64,000 nt of DNA from Pictodentalium vernedei. Lineage: Eukaryota > Mollusca > Scaphopoda > Dentaliida > Dentaliidae. The position numbers and the translations under genes were made by a program. Location: the NCBI GenBank assembly GCA_031216915.1, contig CM062292.1:3344457-3408456 (forward strand), given 5' to 3'. Below, in pieces: positions 21,756-31,395 of this stretch; positions within the stretch are counted from its first letter, which is position 1, and every line of letters starts with the position of its first letter. The notes below the pieces were generated by a model. It saw only the letters and a list, made by a program, of their open reading frames with translations. It ran no database searches and was not told where the DNA came from.

Positions 21756-22810
21756 TCGTCCCCTAAGTTCCAATGTGTTCTATGGGCCTACTTAAGGAAT
21801 AGTGCATGGCTTGGAGTTGACTACTCCCATATAGTGCCCAGTGAGGTGGTGTAGTTCCCGCCGCGAAGCGGAGGGAACTACACCACCTCACTGGGCACTA
21901 TATGGGCGTATTCAACGACAAGACATGCACTAATTCTTATATTATATCGAACACCCATCAAGAAAAACATCTGTCCGATTTGTTAATCTATTACCAAGGT
22001 AGCAGCCCTACCAACCAGCGTTATATAGAAAAAAAATACCATGTAGTTTTTAAAAAACATTTTCTTCTTCCAAAACACGGCTAACTTGGATTATTGATAT
22101 GAGCAGAAGACAGATTTTGAATCGGTCGATAAGGGTACACAAAACATTTCCCCCCAAACGGAACTGTGTATTCTAGAATCGCGCAACTCGCGAATGAAAA
22201 TTAAAATTTTCAAAATTTGACAACGCAGTTTGATAATTTCCACACATTTGTCACACATATACATTACCGAATGGGTCAGTACGGGATACAAACTCCGAAG
22301 ATTCAATTGAATTCCATTATTTATTCGTTTACTGCCCAAAACATACAATTAAATAGCGAAATAATATGAGCAGCGAAACAAACGATTTTTCATATCCGGA
22401 CGCGTTCTCATGAAAGTTGGACACAGATATGGATCATTCTCTTCGAAACGAGATATGGATCATCTTCTCAAGGAATAAAATAAACGCCTCGAAAAATGTG
22501 ACTTCAACAATGGAAAAACGATACATTTTTCCACAAAGATTTCTTTCCAGGTCGTTTTGTGGATGTTGTGCCTCTGTGAATCGATTTTTAAATTTAGCCT
22601 TGATCAGTTTTGTTCGGCCAGCATGAAAAGAAAACTGATATAGTAGTGTGCTAAAAATAGAAAACGTGTAGTGCCTGGCTGTAGTGCCCGGTCAGTTCTG
22701 TGGATGCAAACTACACGAAATAGGGTATCATCTTTCAGCCAATCAGAATGCAAGGAAAACACGTGAGATATAACATGGACACATAGAACACATTGGAACG
22801 CAGGGGACGA
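21756..22810. mobile_element. Inverted-repeat element G, about 1.05 kb, non-coding
   Basis: Ends TCGTCCCCTAAGTTCCAATG and, in complement, TCGTCCCCTGCGTTCCAATG, both followed by TGTTCTATG. A much shorter derivative with the same ends is at 23561-23630. Inside sits a long perfect hairpin (21798-21935). There is no transposase. The superfamily is not clear. Confidence 0.72.
21798..21935. repeat. Hairpin inside element G, 34-bp perfect inner arms
   Basis: CCCATATAGTGCCCAGTGAG to GTAGTTCCC (21826-21859) is the exact complement of 21873-21906 around a 13-base loop GCCGCGAAGCGGA, which itself can pair. Outside it the complementarity goes on with mismatches to about 21798 and 21935. Confidence 0.92.
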
Positions 22811-23560
22811 GTTGTGTCAAAGTTTTTAATTAAACATTTCCCATGACTGAACGCTCATAGCGGCGATAGTGGAACGTTCCTTAACTAAAATGGGTGTATC
22901 TGCTAATGTTGAGAAATGGCCGTGGCGGTGGTTGTCGTCGCATGTTAGATATCACCGGTACTCTAGCAGGACAAAACGCAGTTCTATTCTGAAGAAATTA
23001 TTTGCATGCATGCTATACGTATAGTCCTGTTTGCGGTGGTGATGTGGAAAGTTGACTCACATTATACAAACGGCGATGCGCATTGTTGACTCACAGTATT
23101 AAAAGGTGATGTGCAAAGTTGTCTCATAGTATAAACATGCCAATGTTCTTAATGTACTCGCCATACACGTCACAAATTAGGCTGATAAATTTTAAACTGA
23201 AAGCAGTATGTGAAGGATCAGGTGTTGAGATAGTTGTGTTTTGTCCCTATATCCCGATAAATTCTACCTTTTGATTGGTCAGAATGCCTTGGACAAATAG
23301 CCATGGCAAAGGGTTAACCCAACATCTAAGGTATAAGCGCACGTGAAACATCGGGGGGGGGGGGGGGGCAGGGGGTGGTATGTAGTTTAAATGAAAGACT
23401 TTCGCCTTTGTTCGCATAGATATAAAATTCAAACCACAAAACGTGAAAATAGTCACAAATATCATCATATTTTCAACAATTCGATCATATTTTGCCGTTA
23501 TAAATTAAATAGTCGAATAATTAAAGAAACAACTTGAGAAAAATAAAATAACAGCAAATA
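22811..23560. other. Unassigned stretch with a G-run
   Basis: No gene. It contains a G-run at about 23351-23367 and the junction AAGGGTTAACCC at about 23308, which looks like two MITE ends back to back but is too short to prove. Confidence 0.4.
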
Positions 23561-23630
23561 TCGTCCCCTCAGTTCTAATGCGTTCTTTGTGCAAGATGGC
23601 ACATAGAACACATTGCAACTTGGGGGACGA
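23561..23630. mobile_element. Minimal foldback derivative of element G
   Basis: Just 70 bp: TCGTCCCCTCAGTTCTAATG on the left and its approximate complement ACATTGCAACTTGGGGGACGA on the right, with CATAGAACAC shared with element G. The internal kilobase of the larger element is absent. Flanked by ATA and TAT. Confidence 0.75.
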
Positions 23631-23703
23631 TATCGTCGTGTGAGAACCATAAGGTTCTATCTTCCAGGGGAAGATAGAACCTTATGGTTCTCACACGACG
23701 ATA
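23631..23703. mobile_element. Perfect hairpin, element H, copy 1
   Basis: TATCGTCGTGTGAGAACC and ATAAGGTTCTATCTTCC read straight into their complement across AGG. It abuts the element G derivative. A second copy with an expanded centre lies at 58654-58799. Confidence 0.88.
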
Positions 23704-23848
23704 TGTCAACAAAATACAGTTTATTCGTTGCCAAGGGATGTAACTCTATCTGAGGTCTTCTTCGTTTGTTCCAACTGATTGCGGAGCGTGAGAAAAGCGT
23801 CCACAATTTTTTCTCAACTATGTTTCTATTGTGTTTCAAACAGGACAA

Positions 23849-23993
23849 ACACGTTATCTCCGTCACCATGTATGGTATATGGAGATTTAACACCTGGATG
23901 TCTCATTTAAACACCTCTCCTGCAGCTCAGTGTTTAAAAACCGACAACCTGGTATTAAATCTCCATATACCATACATGTTGACGGAGATAACT
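23849..23993. repeat. Inverted-repeat foldback, about 45-bp arms
   Basis: GTTATCTCCGTCACCATGTA and TGGTATATGGAGATTTAA on the left are matched by the complement on the right (TTAAATCTCCATATACCATA, then GACGGAGATAAC), with about 55 bp between. Third hairpin in a row in this stretch. Confidence 0.82.
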
Positions 23994-24335
23994 TATAGTG
24001 CCAGTGATGGTTTTCGAGGTGGGGTGTGCTAAGTGATGTAAAAAACAATTAATTGAAATGTTCTGTTATATTATTCGAGTACATTTGGCCTTGCATGGGT
24101 CGGAAAGTCAGTTTATGCCGACATCAGTCGGAAAAAACACGCGTGGTCTGATGTTTTATTCAGCTTCATGAATGGATCGCTTTGTTCCTCTATGGTTCCT
24201 GATAATCTCACAGTGAAGATCACATCGGGATTTATCCAGATTTTAACGACCTGTGACAACTTTATCTAAACTGATGCAGCTAATATGTATTTCCGTTTAA
24301 TTTAATCAAATAAATATAAACAAAATTTATTTTCT

Positions 24336-24671
24336 TTATGAACGCCTGAACATCAATCCGTACCTCGGTACCATTACATTATTTCCTCCACTGCGAGTCA
24401 GTTGCGATGTTAGTTCGTTATCTTCTTCCAGTAAGCTAATCTTTTCTCGCTCCTGAAACGGATCGTTGTATTCGCTAAAAACAAACATTTTTAATTGCGT
24501 CAAACCTGGCTCGTCGCGTACACCTAGGTTTGGGAGGGGTGTAAACCCGACCTGTGCCGAATATAATTGTTCAACTCCCAATTGACTAATATTCCAAAAA
24601 CACCACCAAGCCATGCCTTCGAAAGAATGCCGTGGTGAAGTAAAGGGAATATTAGTTAGTCGGGATGACAG
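24336..24671 (-). CDS. Candidate host terminal exon, unidentified
   Basis: On the minus strand a strong acceptor (CTTTTTCTGTTTTCAG, AG at 24673-24672) is followed by 111 codons open to TAA at 24338-24336, entering in phase 0. The peptide begins LSSRLTNIPFTSPRHS, contains GMAWWCFWNISQLGVEQLYS and an acidic stretch LLEEDNELTSQ, and ends PRYGLMFRRS. There is no transmembrane run and no motif I recognise. An AATAAA lies 5 bases after the stop. The 5' exons would lie at higher coordinates, where a SINE and a MULE now sit; none is recognised. It could be a host gene's last exon or the remains of an unknown element. Confidence 0.4.
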   Translation of the reverse strand: MSSRLTNIPFTSPRHSFEGMAWWCFWNISQLGVEQLYSAQVGFTPLPNLGVRDEPGLTQLKMFVFSEYNDPFQEREKISLLEEDNELTSQLTRSGGNNVMVPRYGLMFRRS

Positions 24672-24768
24672 CTGAAAACAGAAAAAGAAATCTCTTGGGA
24701 ATATAGTAGTGAATAAATAAATATACATTGTATTATTCGTGAAACAAAATTTACACATTCCGTACCTG

Positions 24769-25104
24769 CACTCCGGTGGCTCAGTAGGCAGAGCTGCAGG
24801 CTGCAAGCCGAGAGGTTCTCGGTTCGAACCCCATCTGCGGCAACCGCGTTGTGCCCTTGGGCAAGACACTTCACCCCCATTGCCTACGTGGGCGCACGGT
24901 TGCGCTGTGTACTAAGGTGTACTGCACGCTGATGATGCACCTGTCTTCATCCAGTGCTAACCCTGCTTGTGTGGAGTTAGCTGCTCGCCGTTGCTCGGTG
25001 GTTCTCACCGCGTAGTCCGGCTTCCCCCACCCGCACAACTGTCTTGGTCATGATTAGCCATTGTGCAGAAATATGTGACCTTAAACACCAATAAAGAATA
25101 AAAC
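24769..25104 (+). mobile_element. tRNA-headed SINE, complete
   Basis: The head has a perfect-looking A box (TGGCTCAGTAGG) and B box (GGTTCGAACCC) in tRNA spacing. The body follows: CCTTGGGCAAGACACTTCAC, GTACTAAGGTGTACTGCAC, GCTCGGTGGTTCTC, GTCCGGCTTCCCCCACCC, then an A-rich tail. The body is the same as that of the 5S-headed SINEs at 20281-20683 and 31396-31782. Confidence 0.88.
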
Positions 25105-25122
25105 TGGTATTCCAAATTCGTC

Positions 25123-25869
25123 ATGATGACCGCCAACAGCCCCAATCTGTATTTGTTGTCTGAGGCAGAGACATATTATTCTGATGGAACATTCGATAAA
25201 TGTCCGGAACTTTTTTATCAATTATATAGCATTCATGCCTTTGCTGGTAATAAAATGTTTCTCCTAGTATATGGACTTCTTCTAGATAAGAAACAATCTA
25301 CCTATCTATGTTTTTTCAATAGTGCAAAAGAATTAGCAAATGGAAGGAACTTGCATTTGGAACCATCCAAATTCTTCACGGATTTCGAAACAGCTGCTCA
25401 AAATGCTGCCCACATAGTGTTTCAATGTGAACTAAAGGGTTGCATGTTTCATTACCGCCAGGCAATCTGGAGGAATGCACAGAAATGTGGGTTACAAACT
25501 CTGTATTCTAATGAACCCGATATTAATCTTATAGTTCGTCGTGCGGCAGCACTGCCACTAGTTAGAATGGGTGACATGAACGATGTGCGGCTAAATGCCA
25601 TCACTGAGTCTGATCAAGAAAAATCCAAAGTTACCCAGTTTACGGCCTATGTTACGGAAAATTGGGTAGATCGTGAAGGTCGTGCAATGTGGAGCCACTT
25701 CAACCCTACCGAATCACGTACTACCAACCATTTGGAAGGATGGCATGGAAAGTTGAAAAAGTTATGTCCTAGCCATCCCAACATTTTCAAGTTTATTGAC
25801 TTGATCAAACGTGAACAAGACTTCACAAATACAAGGTGGTGGGAGACGCAGAAAATATCGGAGTATTGA
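25123..25869 (+). pseudogene. Mutator-like (MULE) transposase fragment
   Basis: Open frame of 248 residues corresponding to the core of animal MULE transposases. SDGTF with D21, FTDFE with D87, C107-x2-H110 in CMFHYRQAIWR, and NHLEGWH with E205 give the DDE triad in the expected order. The N-terminal zinc finger (FLYWCH or similar) and the part before the first D are missing; the ATG at 25123 lies just before the core and need not be a true start. At about residue 237 the frame shifts: the family's lysine/arginine-rich tail (RRKYRSIDDKIEKAKHEL) continues in the next frame. A SINE ends 20 bp upstream. No terminal inverted repeat found. Inactive by truncation. Confidence 0.9.
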
Positions 25870-26580
25870 CGACAAGATTGAGAAGGCAAAACATGAACTC
25901 CTGAGTGAACAAAAAACTGCCATCGAATACACTGATACTATTTCGCACTTAGTTGGTTATAAATAATTTTTTTAATTTATTGTTATTTTTACATATATAT
26001 GTTATTATAAATTAATATATTATATTAATGTAAAATACTGTGTCAGAAACATATATATGTTAGGTCACACAAAGTAGATCTTCTGTTTCTCAGGCCATTA
26101 TTTGCGAAATTGCATGCGGGCGAGCGGTTTTTTATTTTATTTTTTATTTCAGTAATTACTTCTTTGCCAAAAAAAGTTCATTTTCTTGGTATGAAGTTTT
26201 ATGCCTCATAATCTACAGAATAGCATGGGTGGTGGTGTGTTTCATCCCTTGAGAGCAAGAAGGCTTTGCAATGCTAAAGCATTGCAAAGCCTTCTTGCAT
26301 TCAAGGGACAAATTCTTCAATTTTTTTTAGGCAACATTGTTCCAAATACAAGGTGGTGGGAGACTTCCAACAAAACGCAGAAAATATCGGAGTATTGACG
26401 ACAAGATTGAGAAGGCAAAACATGAACTCTTGAGTGAACAAAAAACTGCCATCGAATACACTGATACTATTTCGCACTTAGTTTGTTATAAATATTTTTT
26501 TAATTTATTTTTATTTTTACATATATATGTTATTATAAATTAATATATTATATTAATGTAAAACACTGTGTCAGAAACAT
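25826..26580 (+). repeat. Duplicated MULE 3' end
   Basis: The stretch from AATACAAGGTGGTGGGAGAC through the transposase tail (KYRSIDDKIEKAKHELLSEQ) and the AT-rich 3' region (ATATATATGTTATTATAAAT) is present at 25827-26060 and again at 26343-26578. The second copy keeps 12 bases (ACTTCCAACAAA) missing from the first. The 280 bases between include a hairpin at 26246-26307. Confidence 0.88.
26246..26307. repeat. Hairpin between the duplicated MULE ends
   Basis: CCCTTGAGAGCAAGAAGGC and TTTGCAATGC are matched by GCATTGCAAAGCCTTCTTGC and TCAAGGG around the short centre TAAA. Arms differ at one or two positions. Confidence 0.85.
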
Positions 26581-27233
26581 AATAACAATAAACTTCTTCT
26601 TCATATTACAGTTATTTTGTTAGTCTATACCCGGTGGCACAGTGAGGTGTTCTAGTTAACGGTTATTTAAAACTGACTATAAATTAATGCCTATTGTTAA
26701 CTAAAGTAACAGTCAATACCTGTTAGCATATTTAATGTGCGCAGAACTATTCAATCATCGCACGTTCTTCTGTAAACAAACAACATAGTGTCACGCTTCG
26801 AAATATTAGCAGGCGAACGTTTGTCGAAGAAAATAGAAATAAAAACACAGACCGCAAAACCAAAGGACACTTGACTTTGTTATTGGAACGTTTTGGTGAA
26901 AGCCACTATGTATGGAGAGAGTTGCACAAAATTCCCTTCGACAAGTTGCGCAAATACATTGCAGAATTCGTAATATACGTCATCGGAATGTGTCAATGTT
27001 CATTCCGCTACAAATCTTTAACTCCTGTCGTGCCCGCGTTGTTTATAATTTCGTGGTAAATATATGCGGTGAAAACACAACTCGTGATAGCTATTTCCGA
27101 TAAGCAAACAAGTTTATTTCAGAAATGGACAACAAAATTGTTCAATGCAGTTGCACGTGCTCCTGAATTACTTTTGATGGCATGCAGGGTGTTTTGGTGG
27201 TTGCGAAAAATTACCCCTGATGCGAGCGTGTGT
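26581..27233. other. Unassigned stretch
   Basis: No gene recognised; small open frames on the plus strand at 26871-27103 overlap each other in different frames and lack domains. Confidence 0.4.
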
Positions 27234-27333
27234 GATGGGGACATTTCACGCGAGGGCAAGATATTTGGGCCAGACGTGAGGCTTGTCGAGTGTCTGGCCA
27301 AAATTTCTTGCCCTCGGGTGAGATTTTCCCATC
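27234..27333. repeat. Foldback element J, copy 1
   Basis: GATGGGGACATTTCACGCGA ... AGATATTTGGGCCAGAC and its complement on the right, tip GAGGCTTGTCGAGTG. The ordering of motifs (GATGG, AGAT.TTGGGC, GGACAC/GAGGC tip) resembles the hairpin at 62716-62855. Confidence 0.7.
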
Positions 27334-27394
27334 TCTCATCCTCACCCACAAGAGATAATAATAATCTTAGACTTCATTACTGACTAGGGTTTAA

Positions 27395-27634
27395 CCCTTT
27401 ACCCAACGCAGACGATATCAAAATTTATTATTTTAAATATCATTTTTTGAAATTTTTCAAAAAATTTCAATAAAACCATATCATGTGACCCCTCGTTGGG
27501 ACGAGCTCGACGAGCCCGTTCCCACGAGGGGTCACATGATATGGTTTTGTTGACATTTTTTGAAAAATAATATTTTTTCAACTGCTGAATTTGCATATTA
27601 CGCATGCGGATGCGGGCGATTCGTTGGGTAAAGA
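27395..27634. mobile_element. piggyBac-like MITE, subfamily II
   Basis: TTAA at 27391-27394 and 27635-27638. Left end CCCTTTACCCAACGCAGACG; right end GCGGGCGATTCGTTGGGTAA. Arms carry CCATATCATGTGACCCCTC, and the tip GACGAGCTCGACGAGCCCG is that of subfamily I with a few changes. Shares the core but not the arms with subfamily I. Confidence 0.88.
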
Positions 27635-27639
27635 TTAAT

Positions 27640-27990
27640 TCCGTGAACGCAAATTTTCTGGTTCCTGTTTTTGAAAGTCAGTCACGATACCGGATATTTT
27701 CCGGTTCTCGTTCCTGAATATCAGTACCAATACTCAGGAAATCCATAAACTATGCATTTCCCGGGTATTAGAACTGACTTTCAGTACCGGAAAGCCGGAA
27801 AATTCTCGTTCGCGATATTAAAATATGCCTCCAATGGCGATGCTGGTCTCGGAAGAAATTAATATTCGCCGCAGTCGCATACATTATAAGACGCAAGCAT
27901 TGATACTATGGACTATGAATTTCACAGGTATGGTGATTGACTTTCGGAACTGGGGCCCGCAGAGTTGTTAAATTTTCGTCAGTGGTATAA
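27640..27990. repeat. Degenerate repeat family D, copy 2 (with internal repeats)
   Basis: CTATGCATTTCCCGGGTATTA with flanking GACTTTCAGTACCGG is related to the 8289-8440 segment, and a second diverged version (GACTATGAATTTCACAGGTA) follows at about 27910. CCGGATATTTTCCGG and GAAAGCCGGAAAAT make it partly self-complementary. Confidence 0.5.
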
Positions 27991-28087
27991 AATCTGAATC
28001 CTGACAAAAAAGTCCCGATTAGAACAAAAATATTTTGGGGAAGGATCACCTTAGCGACCCACCTCCCCACACACTCACACCCCTGTG

Positions 28088-28545
28088 CTGTGCCAAACAC
28101 TCTGACCTGTGATTGTCATATTCAACTTTTGAAGAGCAGAGTCTCAATCAGTATAGATAGCTGGTTTTCTATGACACTGCGTGAGAGAAGAAAAAATGCC
28201 CGACTTGCAATACTCTATAAAATACATCACCAAATGGCAGCTATTAGCAAGGAAAGTAAACTCATTCCCCCTATAAGGCACTCAAGACTCAGCCACCCCC
28301 TCTCATATCAAATTTCATTATGTAAAACCACACAAAGGAAAGAGTCCTTTTTCCCCAAGACAATCTCTGAATGGAACAAGTTACCATCAGAGCTAGCCAT
28401 GAGTGCCTCTTTGGATGCACTCAGACTTGGCCTCATGAAAAGGCCACCTTCCCCATAGCACATGGGCATTGATCTCGTGACAAGATCTTCAACTTTTTGA
28501 AGGTGGTCACTACCTGGTAGAAGTAGAAGTATAAATCGTGTGCAG
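28088..28545 (+). pseudogene. LINE ORF2 C-terminus (CR1/L2-like)
   Basis: A 122-codon open frame (28090-28458) matches the region after the reverse transcriptase in CR1/L2/Rex-type LINEs: LRERRKNARLAILYKIHH, then FFPKTISEWNKLPSELAMSA, then a short helix and a stop. The RT itself is absent; the first dozen residues upstream of the match may be fortuitous. About 90 bases of 3' flank with a small inverted repeat (AAGGCCACCTTC, GAAGGTGGTCAC) follow the stop. It is a different family from the 4489-7663 LINE. Confidence 0.82.
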
Positions 28546-29103
28546 ACACAATGATACCTTTTACAACAAATATATGTTGAAAATCAATTGTATCCACTTT
28601 ATTCACACAATCTACTCCAGTGTAAGCTCTCTGTGTACTCGTGTCATTTTGAGATAATTTTCTAGGAAATTATTTGACTTAATGTAGACAACCGCGAGAA
28701 GGTAAAGTTTAATGGATGTGTATGAAATGGTGGCATGACAATCATTTAAGCCCACTCACGCAACCGTAGTATTGCTAAGAGTATACACATCTTGCTTTAA
28801 CGCGACTGCGGAGGAAGTGCGGTTGCTAATTGGTTGGAACTTTAAACCAAAACGTGGACGCATCGGTCCAAGCCCACACTACCTGCTGTGTGTGTTTCGA
28901 CAAGACACTTAGTTTAAAAAAATATTTATTCGGAACGAAATATAATATAATGCATAGAAGTAACTGTTAATATCACAATAGCCGGACAAAGGTTATAATA
29001 AAGGAATGTGTACTATATCAGGACAAACAGAATTAATCTACAGTGTTAGTGGAAAGGATTCGACAGAAAGCTTTGAGTTTTGTAGGCTGTCTCCCAGAGT
29101 ATT
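28546..29103. other. Unassigned stretch
   Basis: No gene. GTTTCGACAAGACACTTAG at about 28897 resembles the CCTTGGGCAAGACACTT part of the SINE body, possibly an old fragment. Confidence 0.4.
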
Positions 29104-29316
29104 TCAGACAAGACACTAAATAACAATTGCCAACAGGGGTTGCAGCGGCGCTGTGTACTAAGACAATTTGCCTTCAACATCTGTTAACTTTGCTTTTGTC
29201 TAGATAGTAAGCTCGCTCTGTTTGGTGGCGCCTGACGCCACCTAGATACCCTGGTATCCTCCACCTGTAAAATTATCCGACACAACTCTGGCTGTTAAAG
29301 GTGTCGTTAGCCTCCC
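29104..29316 (+). mobile_element. Degenerate SINE body
   Basis: Motifs in SINE order: CAAGACACT, GCGCTGTGTACTAAG, CTCCACCTGTAAAA, and GTTAAAGGTGTCGTTA. Strongly diverged; the head is not recognisable. Confidence 0.55.
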
Positions 29317-29743
29317 CCCCCCACCCCCCCAAAAAAATAAACACAAAAAAACATAACAAAACAAAACAAACAAGCGAGACGAGAACACCCTCGTTCTGTT
29401 GCCGGGTGTGAGTGGCAGAAACTCAGTATCTCATTTCTTATGGAACTGTCATTTTCCTGGCGGTATTTGACATCCTACTGTAGAAAACAAACTTACGGGA
29501 GAAACGGTGGACTGCGATTTAGGAATGCGGAAAAATATCTCAAATTTGTGCTCTGATATATCTATTGTGACAGATTGACAGCCAAACAATAGGTATGGAT
29601 CAACAATCGGGCGAAACTTGAAAAATAAAATTTTGTTGGTGATTTTATGTGAGCAACACTGATCAGTATCACTGTTGCGTGAGGGTATGGGTGAAATTAA
29701 ACAGTATGCAATACAAAATGATGTGAGATTTCCTTACCTCGTT
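29317..29743. other. Unassigned stretch
   Basis: C-run and A-rich sequence at the start, possibly the old SINE tail, then nothing recognised. Confidence 0.35.
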
Positions 29744-29811
29744 CACTAAAATCGATCTGAGCCTCGGTATCGATCCGAGCCGTGGTATCGAGGCTCAGAT
29801 CGATTTTTGTG
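29744..29811. repeat. Hairpin, about 27-bp arms
   Basis: CACTAAAATCGATCTGAGCC and its complement GGCTCAGATCGATTTTTGTG surround a centre of paired CGGTATCGATCCGAGCCGTG. One mismatch in the outer arms. Confidence 0.85.
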
Positions 29812-30076
29812 ACCTTGGTTCAGACTTTTGTAACAAATGATAACCCATTGGATATTCTCAATATCTTCCGACAGGGACTAAACACGGACACGATGCGTAA
29901 ACAATTAATTCATGTGGACAATGTAACTTCATAAAAAAATACTAACTCTAAGAAAATAGTCAACAAATTTAATATCTGCTGTATTCTTAAAAAGAAAATT
30001 TTAATAAAAAATCATTGCATCTACTAACCGAAAATGCGCATCTATCTTGCTGCCTGTTCCTTATTGTGAGCTATGT

Positions 30077-30290
30077 GGTAACTCTTTATCTAACACGAGT
30101 GAGTAGTGTAAAAAACATAAATAACTAAACATTTTTTTTTTGTCTGGAAAACAAAGTTTTTTAACAACCCCACGTTGGAACGTGCTGGATTGAGCTTTTG
30201 CCAATGAGGTGTCACAAGCTATGTTTGGATGAAAAAATAAAACAAACAATAATAAAATCTGAATTTTCGTCAGCAGTCATGATTTGATTG
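30077..30290. mobile_element. piggyBac-like MITE, decayed copy
   Basis: TCTTTATCTAACACG, TTTTTTGTCTGGAAAACAAA, CACGTTGGAACGTGC and GAGGTGTCACAAGCTATG follow the order of subfamily I but with many changes. The ends and TTAA are not intact. Confidence 0.5.
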
Positions 30291-30483
30291 AATATTTGAT
30301 GGATGTGACAACCGTTATTTATTTGACATTCGTTAGCGTCTTACTGTCCGATGTCAAATAAGGAACTAGTAATAAGTAACAATTTTCATGTCCCCAAATA
30401 TTTGTCTGGAAACTCTACTAATAAAGTGCGTATGGTAATCCTCGACACACCGCCAGGGTATAAATACATAAAATATAACGTCC

Positions 30484-31071
30484 ACAGTGGAGCCCACTTA
30501 ATTGTATATCTCTTAAGTGGAAAATCCTGTTAATTGAATATAATTTCCAAACACCAAACTATTTACTATACTTGCAGTACACATTTGGCCTTTTAATTGA
30601 ATATGGGTAATAGAGCAAACTACTGTTAATTGAATAAAACATCCTTTAATGTGTCGAGAAATTATCCGGACAATCAACAATTCCCAATGTTTAGAGACCT
30701 ATTTCACATAATTTCATATAATATAGGCATTTATTCTATTATATATTATTTGACAGAGCTCCATGAGCTCTGTCAAAGAAGATATAATAGAATAAATGCT
30801 CAATTTAACTCTAAAATACAGGAAAGTGTCCAAATCCTGTCAATTGAATATTCCTGTTAATTGAATAATATAAAAATATAATATAGGCATTTATTCTAAT
30901 TTACATTATGTGACAGAGCTCCATGAGCTCGGTCAAACAAGATATAATAGAATAAATGTTCAATTTATATCTAAAATACAGGAAAGTGACCAAATCCCTG
31001 TTAATGAAATCTCCTGTTAATTGAATAATTCTCGCTGGCAAAGTGGCTATTCAGTTAGCAGGACTCCACTG
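30484..31071. mobile_element. Possible pogo/Tigger-like MITE with internal duplication
   Basis: The right end GGACTCCACTG precedes TA, and the left end reads CAGTGGAGCCC; CAGTGGA ends with TA are usual for pogo/Tigger-type elements, but the left TA is not clear. Inside, CCTGTTAATTGAATA recurs several times and a hairpin segment (ATTATTTGACAGAGCTCCAT and complement) occurs twice (about 30726-30810 and 30885-30965). Confidence 0.5.
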
Positions 31072-31116
31072 TATAAAAATCTGTAAATTATTGATAAAAT
31101 TTAATATTCATACCAC

Positions 31117-31368
31117 CTTCTTCAATAGAATTGTGCCGGACGTAGAGGCGAATACGTCACATTGATGAACCGAAATAACGTCTTCAAAAAGTTCACATAC
31201 TTCATCATGTTGTATAAAGTTAGCTGATCCGCACAGATCATTGGTCAAACAACTGATAGCCCATTGTGCCTGAGAGGAGGGTTTCTGTCGCTCTAATGCT
31301 GCAGTACGAATTCGTTTGTCATGGCACTCTTCGAAAAACGCATTTTCATTGAGGAAGCGAAACAAAAA
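31117..31368 (-). CDS. PAN/apple-like exon, fragment of a host or orphan gene
   Basis: Open from a plausible acceptor (TGTCTTTGTAG at 31371-31369) to a donor (AAG|GTGGTA, GT at 31116-31115). The peptide has a cysteine pattern of a PAN/apple-type domain: EECHDKR, WAISCLTNDLCGSANFIQ, EVCELFEDV, HQCDVFAS and a terminal GTILLKK. Residue by residue it resembles the exon at 38196-38430 on the opposite strand (CGSANFIQ.DEVCELFEDV versus CNSANYVR.LNICELFTDI) and ends at the same relative place. PAN domains are usually extracellular binding modules. No signal peptide or other exon is seen, so the full gene is unknown. Confidence 0.6.
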
Positions 31369-31395
31369 CTACAAAGACAGGCCGTAAATACCAGG

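Noticed and set aside
24779-24850. A functional tRNA gene
   Set aside because: A and B boxes are good, but the sequence runs straight into the shared SINE body and lacks the paired acceptor stem, so it is a SINE head.
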